A stretch of DNA of 64,000 nucleotides. Source: Balneolaceae bacterium. GTDB lineage: Bacteria > Bacteroidota > Rhodothermia > Balneolales > Balneolaceae. The notes under the pieces are model-generated. The model saw only the letters and a list, made by a program, of their open reading frames with translations. It had not been told where the DNA came from and made no database searches. Made by a program: the position numbers and the translations under genes. The stretch lies in NCBI GenBank assembly GCA_020832285.1, contig JAFIFB010000059.1, forward strand, positions 1 to 64,000, written 5' to 3'. This document shows, one piece after another, positions 8,939-19,600 of this stretch. Within the stretch, counting starts at the first letter, position 1. Each line of letters opens with the position of its first letter.

Positions 8939-10522
8939 ATGAAATTTTCTTTGTTTCTCTTTTTTCTTTTGATTCCGATTCTCCCGGTCCACGCCCAAAT
9001 GCCTGATGCACCGGACCGCACCGAAGGCGAAGGCCCCTTCGAACGTCTCATCATTCGCGGTGCCACTATGATCGACGGCACCGGCTCTCCCGCCACCGGA
9101 CCGGTTGATATTGTGATTGAAGGCAACCGGATTGTTCAAATTCAAAATGTTGGTTACCCCGGGGTGCCCATCAACGAAGAGAGACGTCCGCAAACCAGCG
9201 AAAACGGTCATGAACTGGATGCTTCGGGCATGTATGTTCTTCCCGGATTTTTTGATATGCACGCACACATTGGCGGCAGCGCCCAGGGCACAGTACCCGA
9301 ATATGTGTTCAAATTGTGGATGGCTCACGGAATTACATCCATCCGGGAACCCGGCTCATTCAACGGCCTCGACTGGACCCTCCGTCACAAAGTTCGAAGC
9401 GATCGAAATGAAATCACAACACCACGAATCTTCTCTTACGCAGGGTTTGGACAGGGACACGACGGCCCCATAACCACACCGGAACAAGCACGTAACTGGG
9501 TGCAGATGATCCATGAACGGGGTGCTGACGGCATCAAATATTTTGGCACGCGTCCGGAGCTGTGGGAAGCCTCACTCGACGAAGCCAACCGGCTGAATCT
9601 CGGCTCCATGGCGCACCATGCACAACCCCGTGTGGTATACGCAAATGTAACCCACACATCCGAAATGGGTTTACGCGGCATGACCCACTGGTACGCTCTG
9701 CCCGAAGCGTTGTTTGAAGACCGCGTAATCCAGGATTATCCGCTGGACTACAACTACATGGACGAGCAGCACCGGTTTGAAGAGGCCGGGAATCTCTGGA
9801 AACAGGCCGCTGAACCAGGCAGCGAAAAATGGAATTCTGTGATGAACCGCCTGCTGGAATTCGATTTTGAGATCAACCCCACCTTCACCATCTACGAAGC
9901 GAGCCGCGACCTGATGCGCGAACGCCGTGCCGAGTGGCACGAACGCTACACCCTCCCCTCTCTCTGGCAGTTTTTTGAGCCTGACCGCCGTGCACATGGC
10001 TCCTACTGGTTCGATTGGGGGACCGAGCAAGAAATAGCCTGGAAAGAGAACTACCGCATCTGGATGCAATTTGTGAATGAGTACAAAAACCGGGGCGGCA
10101 CGGTCACACTTGGATCTGATGCCGGATATATCTACAAACTGTACGGTTTTGCCTACATCCGCGAGATGGAACTGCTGAGGGAAGCCGGTTTCCATCCGCT
10201 CGAAATTTTTCAGTCGGCATCGTTAAAAGCGGCTGAGGTGTTGGAAGTTGATGATGAGCTCGGAACCATCGAAGTGGGTAAACTTGCCGACCTGGTGATT
10301 GTTGGAGAAAATCCACAATCAAACCTCCAGGTTCTGTACGGCACCGGAGCCATCCGGGTGAATGAAGATAATGAAGCAATACGTGTAGGCGGAGTGAAGT
10401 ACACCATCAAAGATGGAATTCTGTTTGATGCAAAACAGCTTCTTAAGGATGTTGAAGAGATGGTTCGGGAGTCGAAAGAAGAGCTTGATTTTCAGATTAC
10501 ACAGCCGGGGCTGGATTATTAG
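8939..10522 (+). CDS. Secreted metal-dependent amidohydrolase
   Basis: The ATG at 8939 is preferred over the TTG at 8933 because it starts the signal peptide MKFSLFLFFLLIPILPVHAQ. The mature protein of about 507 residues belongs to the imidazolonepropionase/D-aminoacylase-like amidohydrolases. A beta-sandwich part (LIIRGATMIDGTG) is followed by the first metal motif FFDMHAHIGG near residue 105. A possible carbamylated Lys lies in GIKYFG, further His ligands in AHHAQ and MTHWY, and the catalytic Asp in TLGSDAG near residue 395. The C-terminal GTIEVGKLADLVIVGENP block is typical of exported Xaa-Pro dipeptidase-like amidohydrolases. The substrate is unknown. The last 170 bases have a second, degraded copy at 31022-31201, on the far side of the toxin island. 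Confidence 0.9.
   Translation: MKFSLFLFFLLIPILPVHAQMPDAPDRTEGEGPFERLIIRGATMIDGTGSPATGPVDIVIEGNRIVQIQNVGYPGVPINEERRPQTSENGHELDASGMYVLPGFFDMHAHIGGSAQGTVPEYVFKLWMAHGITSIREPGSFNGLDWTLRHKVRSDRNEITTPRIFSYAGFGQGHDGPITTPEQARNWVQMIHERGADGIKYFGTRPELWEASLDEANRLNLGSMAHHAQPRVVYANVTHTSEMGLRGMTHWYALPEALFEDRVIQDYPLDYNYMDEQHRFEEAGNLWKQAAEPGSEKWNSVMNRLLEFDFEINPTFTIYEASRDLMRERRAEWHERYTLPSLWQFFEPDRRAHGSYWFDWGTEQEIAWKENYRIWMQFVNEYKNRGGTVTLGSDAGYIYKLYGFAYIREMELLREAGFHPLEIFQSASLKAAEVLEVDDELGTIEVGKLADLVIVGENPQSNLQVLYGTGAIRVNEDNEAIRVGGVKYTIKDGILFDAKQLLKDVEEMVRESKEELDFQITQPGLDY
10386..10491 (+). repeat. Left copy of the 106-bp identical direct repeat bounding the toxin island
   Basis: These 106 bases inside the amidohydrolase 3' end are identical to 31065-31170. 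Similarity continues on both sides at lower identity (roughly 10342-10522 against 31021-31201). The offset is exactly 20,679 bp throughout, and the two copies have the same orientation. Confidence 0.95.
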
Positions 10523-10552
10523 TAGTCAGGTTGTTATGCGGCGGATCACAAA

Positions 10553-10587
10553 ATACCAATAAGGTATCAAGAGCATTCCTACTCTTG
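10553..10587 (-). terminator. Possible weak terminator of the toxin operon
   Basis: About 110 bases after the TcA stop, the minus strand shows two short hairpins in a row: CAAGAG/CTCTTG (10587-10568), then ATACC-TTATT-GGTAT (10567-10553) followed by TTTT. The stems are only 5-6 bp, so this is a weak call. No stronger candidate exists before the amidohydrolase stop at 10522. Confidence 0.3.
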
Positions 10588-10695
10588 AACCACCTGCTTC
10601 GGTAGTCCGCTTTTGGCATGATCGTCATGTACATTCCGCCGTGTCAGAGTAAAACAACATACAATCCCATCAAGTTACCCAATACATCGGCACGG

Positions 10696-13600
10696 CTAAT
10701 CGATAGTGTACTTGAATAAGAGAAATACCTGCGTATCCTGTTTTTCTTTCGGTAAGTCAGCCTTCGAAAGAGTGATCTCAAACTCATTTTCATTAGACAG
10801 TGACTCTGTCAAGCTTTCCTCGTTCACGACACCCGACACTCCCGGTGACATTTGACCTTCCTGGATGCTGTATAGCTCCACCTTTTTGATGATGATCTTC
10901 TCACCCTGCACGAAATATGGGAAGTGCTCCTTCTTCACAGTTGCCCGAAACTCGTCATCGGCGCTGACGAAGCGATGCCATTCGGAAGGGAAATCGTGTC
11001 TCAGGCTGAAAAGCTGCACCAGACCCGATTGCTCATCAGTTCCCGCCAACTCGTTGACCGCTACTTTAAGACTATCAATCGCTGCATTACGCAGATTCCC
11101 GCCACCATCGCGTGCCGTGTACTGAACGTGAAAAATTACATCGCTGATCGTGTTATAGTCGAACTGCCGGAACGTTTTTGGTAACTCCAGACGCCACCTG
11201 CTGATGGCCCCGGCACCCTCGAAGGGCAGGTAACGCTCGTCCCGAAGGTTGAGTTCAAACAGGCCCGGATCCTGCTGGCCATTACTGAGTGCGACGGCTT
11301 CGGCCGGACCAAACCGGTCCTTGAACCGTGAGTCTTGGCCATTGAAATCACGGAGGTAGTCTTTCTGACCCGTCAACTCTCCGCTGGTTCGTATACTGCT
11401 CTTCATAAGCGTCAGCGTGCAACTTACATTTGTGTACGGCCCGGTAACGCTGGGAATGCTGAGGCTGACCGACTTGATCCGGCGCATGTAATGACCCGGG
11501 AAATCCAGGTCAAAAAGTGCTTCCGGTATTTCAACGAAGCATTCGCCCTTCTCCTGAAGCATGAGCAGGGCTACCGGATCGAGCATGGCAAGGGATACAT
11601 GTTTGCGCAACTCAAACTCCCGGCGGTTGTGCTCCATATAGGCCGCATCCATCCGCCGCAGATCGTGGTGCAGCTTCTCACCTGCCAGCAGACCTTTTTT
11701 GGCACTGTCCCAGTAGCCGAACTGGATGAAAGAAGCACTGTCACGGCCCAGCTCATGCCGGAAACTCCGCTCCGCTCTCTTGGCCAGGTCGTAGGCCAGC
11801 TGATAGCTCTGGTGAAAAACTACATACAGTTGAGATACCATCCAGCCATAAAGTTCCCGGTTGGTGAACTTGTCCCGAAGGAGAGCGTCTGTTTCCCGGG
11901 CATTTTCTACCTGCAGGTCATGGTTGGCCAGTTCATGTTCGGTCATGGCCAGTCGGATTTCGGCGCCAAGAATCTGCTTGTCGATCTGTTCGATATCGAC
12001 ACCCGCCTGTTCGGCCTGGTACACCCAGTCGTCCCGGCGACGATCGTAGCCGCCAGTTATGGAAGCCATGGTCGCAGCCTGGTTGTCTTTTTGAGCTTCT
12101 TTCGAACGATAACTGCTGTAACCACGAGCTGCTGCAGCTAAGTGGATACCACCAATATCGTATGTAACGACAGGACCGGGTGATGTACCCAGAGTCACGT
12201 TAGGGTATAGTGCCAACCACTTTGAAAACAATTCTGCATTTTGTGCCACGTCTTGGTGCTTATGAGCCTCTTCCAGCTTGGCGACATATACATTCTCGCT
12301 CGCATTTTTATATGGCCGGCTCTCGTAGTACTTTTTGCGATGTTCCGCCACTTCAAGACTCTTTTTGAGCGCTGCTACCGCTTCACGGGCTTCTTCGACC
12401 TGCTGCTGCCTCACCTCGCGTGCCGCCTTAAGCAACTGAACTTCATGACCTGAGCGTAGCAGGGCAATGTCTTCGGCGTCCTTCTTCTCAAGTGCGGCCA
12501 GCAGAGCGGCGCCCAGGCTTTTTACCTCCCCGCAAAACTCGGAGGATTTCTGCATCATAACCTGGAAACGATAATGTGGCAGCGGTGCGTTGAGGTCGCT
12601 CAAGGCGCTACCAATATCCACTCCTGCGGCTGCAGCTCTGACCAGCATGCCCGGGTCGATAGGAGGCTGAAAAAGAGGAAGCTGTCGCACAACACCCTCA
12701 ATGTCCATACAATGGCGTATTTTAAACAGCCGGTCGGCCACCGTATCCCAGAAGGAAAGCAGACGGTCATTCGGCGGTATACAGAAGAAGAAAGACGGAC
12801 CGATGAGGATCGACGGATTGGACTCACCTGCTACACCACCGGTGCCATTGACGGGACGCAACAGCGTTTCGATATTCACTGCAACGTTGGAAAAATCGTC
12901 CGGATTGAGCTGCAGCAGGTCTTTGAAGGTTCTCACCTCTATCTCTTCGCCCGTCTTATCCTTAGCCTTCTTGACCCCCTCATTGGCAGGAATGATGGTC
13001 GGCTTGCGACCCAGGATCTGGGCTGCCAGAACATAAAGCTGGGTAGCTTCGTTGACGGATTCCAGCGTATCCTGGCGGAACAGGTGATCGCCCCAGGCAA
13101 TCAGGTTGTCCAGGTACTTCATCACCACTGCTTTTTGGTAAGCGACCTGCCGAAGCCGGGCGATTGCGTGTGGCTGGAAGGGATGCTTGCGCCACTGGGC
13201 GATTTGTTTTTCCAGGCTTTCCTGCAGGTCACCGCCACCCTCACCGGCCAGCAGCAGCATCAACTCGCCGATGGAAGCTCCACTCGGATCATCGTAGAAC
13301 GGCTTGATCTTCCAGAAGCGGGCAGGAACGTCATCCCCGGAGACATCCGTGGGATCAAAGATGTAGTGGTACCATTTCTGCGCCTCATCAAACCGTCCGT
13401 TGGCGCTCAGTCGGTTTGCTATTAGAAACGGAACGTGGAAAAAAAGCTCCCAGTTGTAGAGCGAGTAGGAACCCTCTGGAGTGAAATCTATTTTCTCTTC
13501 CGGATAGGGCGTTAGAACGTAAGTTTCATTAGGCTTATAGATATTTTTGAAAAGATCATCCTTTATCTGTTGACGTCTCAATTCCGATGCATCACCATCC

Positions 13601-16600
13601 TGCAGGGGATCCAGCAGGCCCTCAATCCCGTAGCGATTAAGTTGCCTGACAAACAGATCCGAATATGGATGATAAAACGTTTCGAACCGGTAGCGTTTGC
13701 CGACCAAATATCGGTTGAAAAGTACGGATCCCGACTCGGTCCGGGAGGCGTCAGCAGCATTGACAAGCATCATACTGTGCATGACGTGATTATCGCCCGA
13801 GGAGCCTTCATTCACGCCCCTTTCCATGCCGTGTGCACTGGTGTCATACTCGAATCTATGTTTAAATATCCCCGCACTCCCTGCAATAATATCTATGCCG
13901 CCGTCGATAACGGGATTGATCACTGGGTCAAGAGGATTCATGCCAGGTGGCAGAACCGTTCCCCAACCCGGAGGAAGGACATCAATTGGAAAGAGCTCAT
14001 TCCTATACTGTTCCGGGATGCCGGTCGTTAAATCCAGCCGGAAACCATCTCCGATATGCCTGTCGTCATGTCTGTCGTCCAATATGGGTCCTATGGCACT
14101 CCAATTGAACTTGCCTCCTTTAGGGAGTATGAAAAAGGTGCGGCGATCGTCCTGATAAAAAAATGGCCCTTGTGATTTGAAGGGACGGTATTGGTGGGGA
14201 AACAGGATACTTACGGGCCATGACGGAAGTGGACCCTTAAGCAGTTCAGCTCTTCTTATCGTATTTGGAGCCAGGGCATACCATTGCGGATTACCTGGAT
14301 CGTCAGCTACTGTAGTACCCTCTGAGATTACCTTCAAACCTTGATCGATTACCTTCAATCCTTGATCATCGTTAATAAACTTATCATTGTTCATGGGAAT
14401 AATGGACCTCATGTAATCACTTGTTTGATCGGGCAAAGGTATCCACAATACAGGTATCATGTTGGCTTCCTTCATGTCCGTCCCGTTGAATACAAGTGAA
14501 TTATAACTGTCTTCCTGGTAATCTCTCAGGGACGAATGGATGATCAGATCTCCGCCGTTCGTTTCCGCCCAGAACAAGATGTCACTTTTAAAAGGCAAAT
14601 TAATTGGAGTATTTGAACCAGGTAAGCCAGGGTTTTCCAATCTGAAATTCCTGGATATCTTGCGAGGCGACCACTGCCCGTTACGATATTCGCTCCAGGC
14701 CATTTGAAGTTCATAGTAAGGTTGTCTGAAACGAATGACATCGACTTTCTCCATAAAGATCGGCCAGAAAAGATACAGCCTTCGGTTATACACCACAGGG
14801 ATAAGGTGATCTCCCTCGATGTCCGCGTCCACCTTTTCCCAGGGAGTCCAGTAAGATTCATCCACCCACCGCCTGTAGTAATACATGTGGGGAGTTGCAT
14901 GAGTCCGGCCGAAAACGTGTAGAATGGTTTGGTCTTCTTCTTTATGCTCGTACATCCCCGCGATGTCCAGGCGCGCGACCTCATCCAGCTTCTCAAGGTA
15001 GTTGAGAAAAGCACGCTCTGCCGTGTCTTCGGTGACTTCATCTTGCAGAAGCTCATTCTCGAGATCTTCGAAAAACGGTGACTTGTCGTGCCGCAACTCC
15101 GGCTCGATCCAGTTTTCTGCATAAAGGAACACCTTGCGGTTGGCTTCCCAGACCCGGTAGTTTTTCATCCATGCCCATTCCCGTGAATCGGCCGGAGTAA
15201 GTGACACCTCGTTCTCAAGGTTCATCAGGCAGCGCTGCAAAAACAATTGCACCGAACTGTTGGCCTGAACGATACGCGAGGTGAGCATACACGAACTCAT
15301 CTCCACATCGATCAAAAAGTGCCCTAAGAGATCCCCGGCAGTCAGAATGTTGTCTCCCATCCGGTGCACCAGATAATCCACAAGCGCAGTGCGCTGGTGT
15401 TCCCTCAACCCATCCCTCAAGGGCTCCGCAATCGCCAGCCACTGTTTTTCTTCATATTTAGCCTTGACTGCTTGCCGGACGCTGCGCGCCTGGTCGACCG
15501 TGGCTTCGGGCGTATTCCAGGCAGCAGCCTCTTCGGCCGAAACACCCAGTCGCCGAAGCAGATCGAATGACCGCTTGAGCGCTTCGAAGCGTGCCACCGG
15601 ATCCGGAGCAGAATCAGCATCGAGAAGATGCTTGATATCCGCCGGGTTCCAGCCGGTCAGATCAGCAATCTTTGCACGAACTTCCTCATCCGGAGTGCCC
15701 TGTGCAGGGAACTCTGAAAGGAGTTTAAAGAGGTTGGGATCGCGCTTCGGTAAGTCGTTGCGCATACGAATCACAGCAGCTACCCGTGACCATTCGTTGA
15801 ACAGGTCATGATCATCTCCGTTCTCCTTAATCTCATCAGCTTCTTCAGGGGTGACCGGCAGCCTGTTCAGGTCCAGCCAAACTGTCCCATTAGAATTCTC
15901 TCCATTAAAGAGCCGGCGCAGCTCGCTGGTCAATAGTGCAAACTTCTTGATAACGGTGGCAATCTTCTCCAACCGGCGGAACTGCTCGAACGCCGCCCGG
16001 ATTTTGGTGTCTTCCGGATCGAACGGCAGAATGTTCGTGTTTTCCGGCCCGTTCTCGTCCTTGTCTCCGTTTATGCTTGAGAGAGTCATCAGGGTGAGAA
16101 AATCATTGACTGCCGGTTCACCGCTCTTGCGTCGTGACGGTACCAATGTATCAAGAAGTAACTCAGTGACATCAACCTCCAGGTCCAGGGCATCAGCCAG
16201 ATGACGCTTGACAAGCCTTACACTATTGGATCTCCTCAGGTGTGTGAGAAGGGGTTCAAGTACGAAATTGAAACGCTCAGCGGGATCGTCCATGCTGGGC
16301 CCGTCAGACCCTTCGGTACCCACGAGGGCGCTCTCAGCGTCGTCCGGGTCGACTCCATCGAGGTATGCAGCCAGGCTATCCCTGACGAGGGTTCTTTGAT
16401 CCTCTTCCGTTTCGGTGCTCGACCCGTCCAGGATTGCCACTACGCGTTCTGCCTTGCTTTCGGTAAGGACCATCTCAAGAATTGCACTTGTGCGCTGACC
16501 ATCAGCATCGGATTCAAACCGGTACTCATCGGCGAGTTTCTTCAGCTCCATCCTTAGCCGGCCCAGGACCCTGCCGATCTCCTCATTTGTGGGAGCAACG

Positions 16601-19600
16601 GCGGCACTTGGGACATACCGGTGACGAAGCAGGTAATCCAGTTCGGCGATGCTGAAACCTGCCCTGCGGACCTGCAACGCTTTCTCTAAGAATGCCACTG
16701 TGGGAGCCGTCTCGCCTGCCGGAAAGGGGTCGATACCTGTCAAGTCGCGCAGGGAAAGCAGGTCACGGACAGAAAGGTTCAGCGCCCTGGCCAGAGATAC
16801 ATTTCGGTAGAGCACTGAGAGGTTGGCCAGGTTCAGAATGGGATCACCTTCGTGCTCGCCATCGGTGAAACGTTCGAGTTCCTGTTCACGCGTGATGAGA
16901 AGGTCAAACTCCTCACTGTCAATTTCGATAGCGGCACGTATGACGTCAGCGCCGTCGCGAATGGGCCGGTCCGCGTCGGCAAGTTCACTGCGTTCATCAT
17001 TCAGATCAAAGCCCGGACCTGCCTCAATGTCACCGTCATCCTGATTTGATTCCGGGCTGAGAACTGTGGGATCGAGAAAAAGCCGTTCGTAAAGTGACCG
17101 TCTGCCATCCCGCGGTGTAGTATCGATAGTCCCCCACCAGGTCAGTATAGAAATCAGGGGTGCATCATATTTTTCATTCAGGCCTTTGACATCGGCCAGC
17201 CGAATGAGCAAATCGTCTGTAAGGTCGTGTGGAGCCAGTGTAGTGAGTGCGGCATCCAATTCTCCGGCACTCCAGCTCAATTTTCGTTGCAAACGCACGA
17301 ACCTGTGTAGCCGATCAAAAAAGAATTCGATTCCAGGACCATCGGACCCGGAATTGTCGATGATCAGCTTCGCCTCATCCAGATTGCAGTCGGGATGAGG
17401 ATGAATGTAGCTCTTCCCCGTTGGATTGAGATAGCGTGTGGCGATCAGCTCTACCAGCTCTTCGTAACGCAGATTCGACCTGGCCATGAGTTCGGACACC
17501 GGAACCCCGGATTCCTGATCGAGCATCGCCTCCCAATCGTCTTGATCCTCGTCCAAACCCCAGAATTCATAGAGTGGTCTCCCGCTATCACCGGTTATGA
17601 TCCTCCTCTCGAACGGAGTCAGTCCCAATTTTTCGCCGGCGATATCGACGGCAGAAATCGTACTGTTTGCCGCAGGAAAGCTGTACATAAGCTCATGACG
17701 TGACACACCCAGATGAGAAAGGAACGTCCGTAATTCTTCGGCCCACAAGTCAAAGGGCAGCGTCCACGGATAGACGGGTTCTGAGGCCAGTTTGTCATAG
17801 GCGGCAGCGTTCAGGTGCTCGGGCTGAACCCGCAGATGCTCCTGATTGCCTTCAGTTTGCAGTGTTCTGTCGTTATTAGCTACGGCGTCCTCGAGCACCT
17901 CATTTACCAGATCGATGTAGGGCAACACCACATTGGTGTTCTCACAGTTCAGCTCGATACGGCCGATATCGCCTCGTCGCTCAAAAAGGACGTCCAGAGC
18001 AGACTCGCCATCTGAACCGTTCCGGGTCTTGCGCCGGTTGAGAAAATGAAGCATGTCGGTGAGGTAAGCGGCAGGGCTGTAAACCGAGCGGCAGTGTTTG
18101 CACACACAGTAGTCCAGAGACCCGAAGAGATTACGGTACTCGGCATTGTCGTCCAATACTGTCATTTGATCACCAATCACGTGGGGATTAACGCTGTCCA
18201 ATACTGCCATTTGATCACCAATCACGTGGGGATTAATGCTGTTCAGCGTAGGATTGTGGCGGCAGATAAGGGTCTGTGTTATACCGGCTGCCTGGCCGGC
18301 AAGGTTGTACACCTGGCGTGCATGGTCAGCATCCATCTTGTCTGTATTGGCCTCCATGAAAGCGGCTCGCCCCATGTTACTAATTGCAAATGCCGATGTT
18401 AGCCCGTCGGTCATCAGGGTATGGATGATGGAGTGTTTATCGTATCGGGGTGCGATATTAAACAGCCTCTGCATCACCCTGAGTTGGTTGATAACCTCAT
18501 CGACAGCCTCTGTCCCTTCCAGGGCATCTTCCTTCAGCTTCAGATACCGATCTATGGATGTTCTCCGAAATTCGAAGTCCGGATTCTGCTGGAAAAAGTG
18601 GAGCACTTCATCTCCAAAAGGAATCTCTTCCGCGATCAGCCGGTGGGTAAAGAAGGGCGTCGGAAACGCATCTTCCAGCATCCGTACCATTATAAGTGAA
18701 TAGTTCGCTATTTTTTCTGTATCATCCTCTCCCGGCACAGCCGGCGGCACACCCACATTCTCCTGGCGGATCAGCTCCTCCAAGTCGTTCTGATCAAACA
18801 GTGTCATATCTCGCAGGGACTTAACTTCTCCCTTCTGCTTTAGTTTCGTTACAAGTGGCACGTGGTTCTGAGTCAGTGCACCCAGCTGCAAGGTAAACTG
18901 TATTTGGCCGACTGTTTCATCGCCAAAGGCAGGGTCCTCACGAAGCGTCTGCCAGAATTCTTCAATGGCTCCATTGTGTTGCACATAACGCTCCATAAAC
19001 ATACGCTGAAGGTGATCACTAAGATTGGCCTCTTCCAACAGCTCTCCAAGCGAGTTGCTATCGGGTATTTCTGGCTTTTCCAATGCATGGTCCACAATGA
19101 GGTTTTCGAAAGTGGCCATGACCTGATCCAAAGACTCCTCGTACTCTGACGCTATGATGTTGTCACGGATGGCAGTTTCAACGGAACGACGTTTTATTGA
19201 TGGATCCTGGGCCAGTAAAGCGGGCAGGCTTGTCGGCATATCTTGTCGAAAAAGGCCGTAGAAAATTCCCGCCTGTATCCCTGTCTTCTTCTCCAGTTGT
19301 GCACCACGGATGAAGAAATCAAGCCGTTCTGAGGAAATTCCCGTTCTGGCTGCCACATACGGGATATCTTCCTGCTTCAGATCTGCGACATCAACATCCT
19401 GCTCATTCAGAAACGGTTCGAGTTCAGCACTTACCCTTTCAAATTCGGAAAGTCCCCGATAAGCCTCATTCCCAACAACGATTTCCACACGTTGCTCTTG
19501 TACAGCACCGAGGATCCATGGAGATGCAGCGATTACCTCACCAGCCTCGTCATATGCCCGCACCTGCAGGTCCAGACGCTGCACTTCCGGGTGGTAGCGG

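Noticed and set aside
11335..13425. Long plus-strand open frames (268 and 283 codons) opposite the TcA gene
   Set aside because: They lie entirely antisense to a well-supported TcA coding region and have no recognisable domain or start context; they follow from the GC-rich codons of the real gene.
18152..18238. Possible CRISPR-like repeat
   Set aside because: Only two adjacent units without spacers, and they are in frame within a coding sequence.
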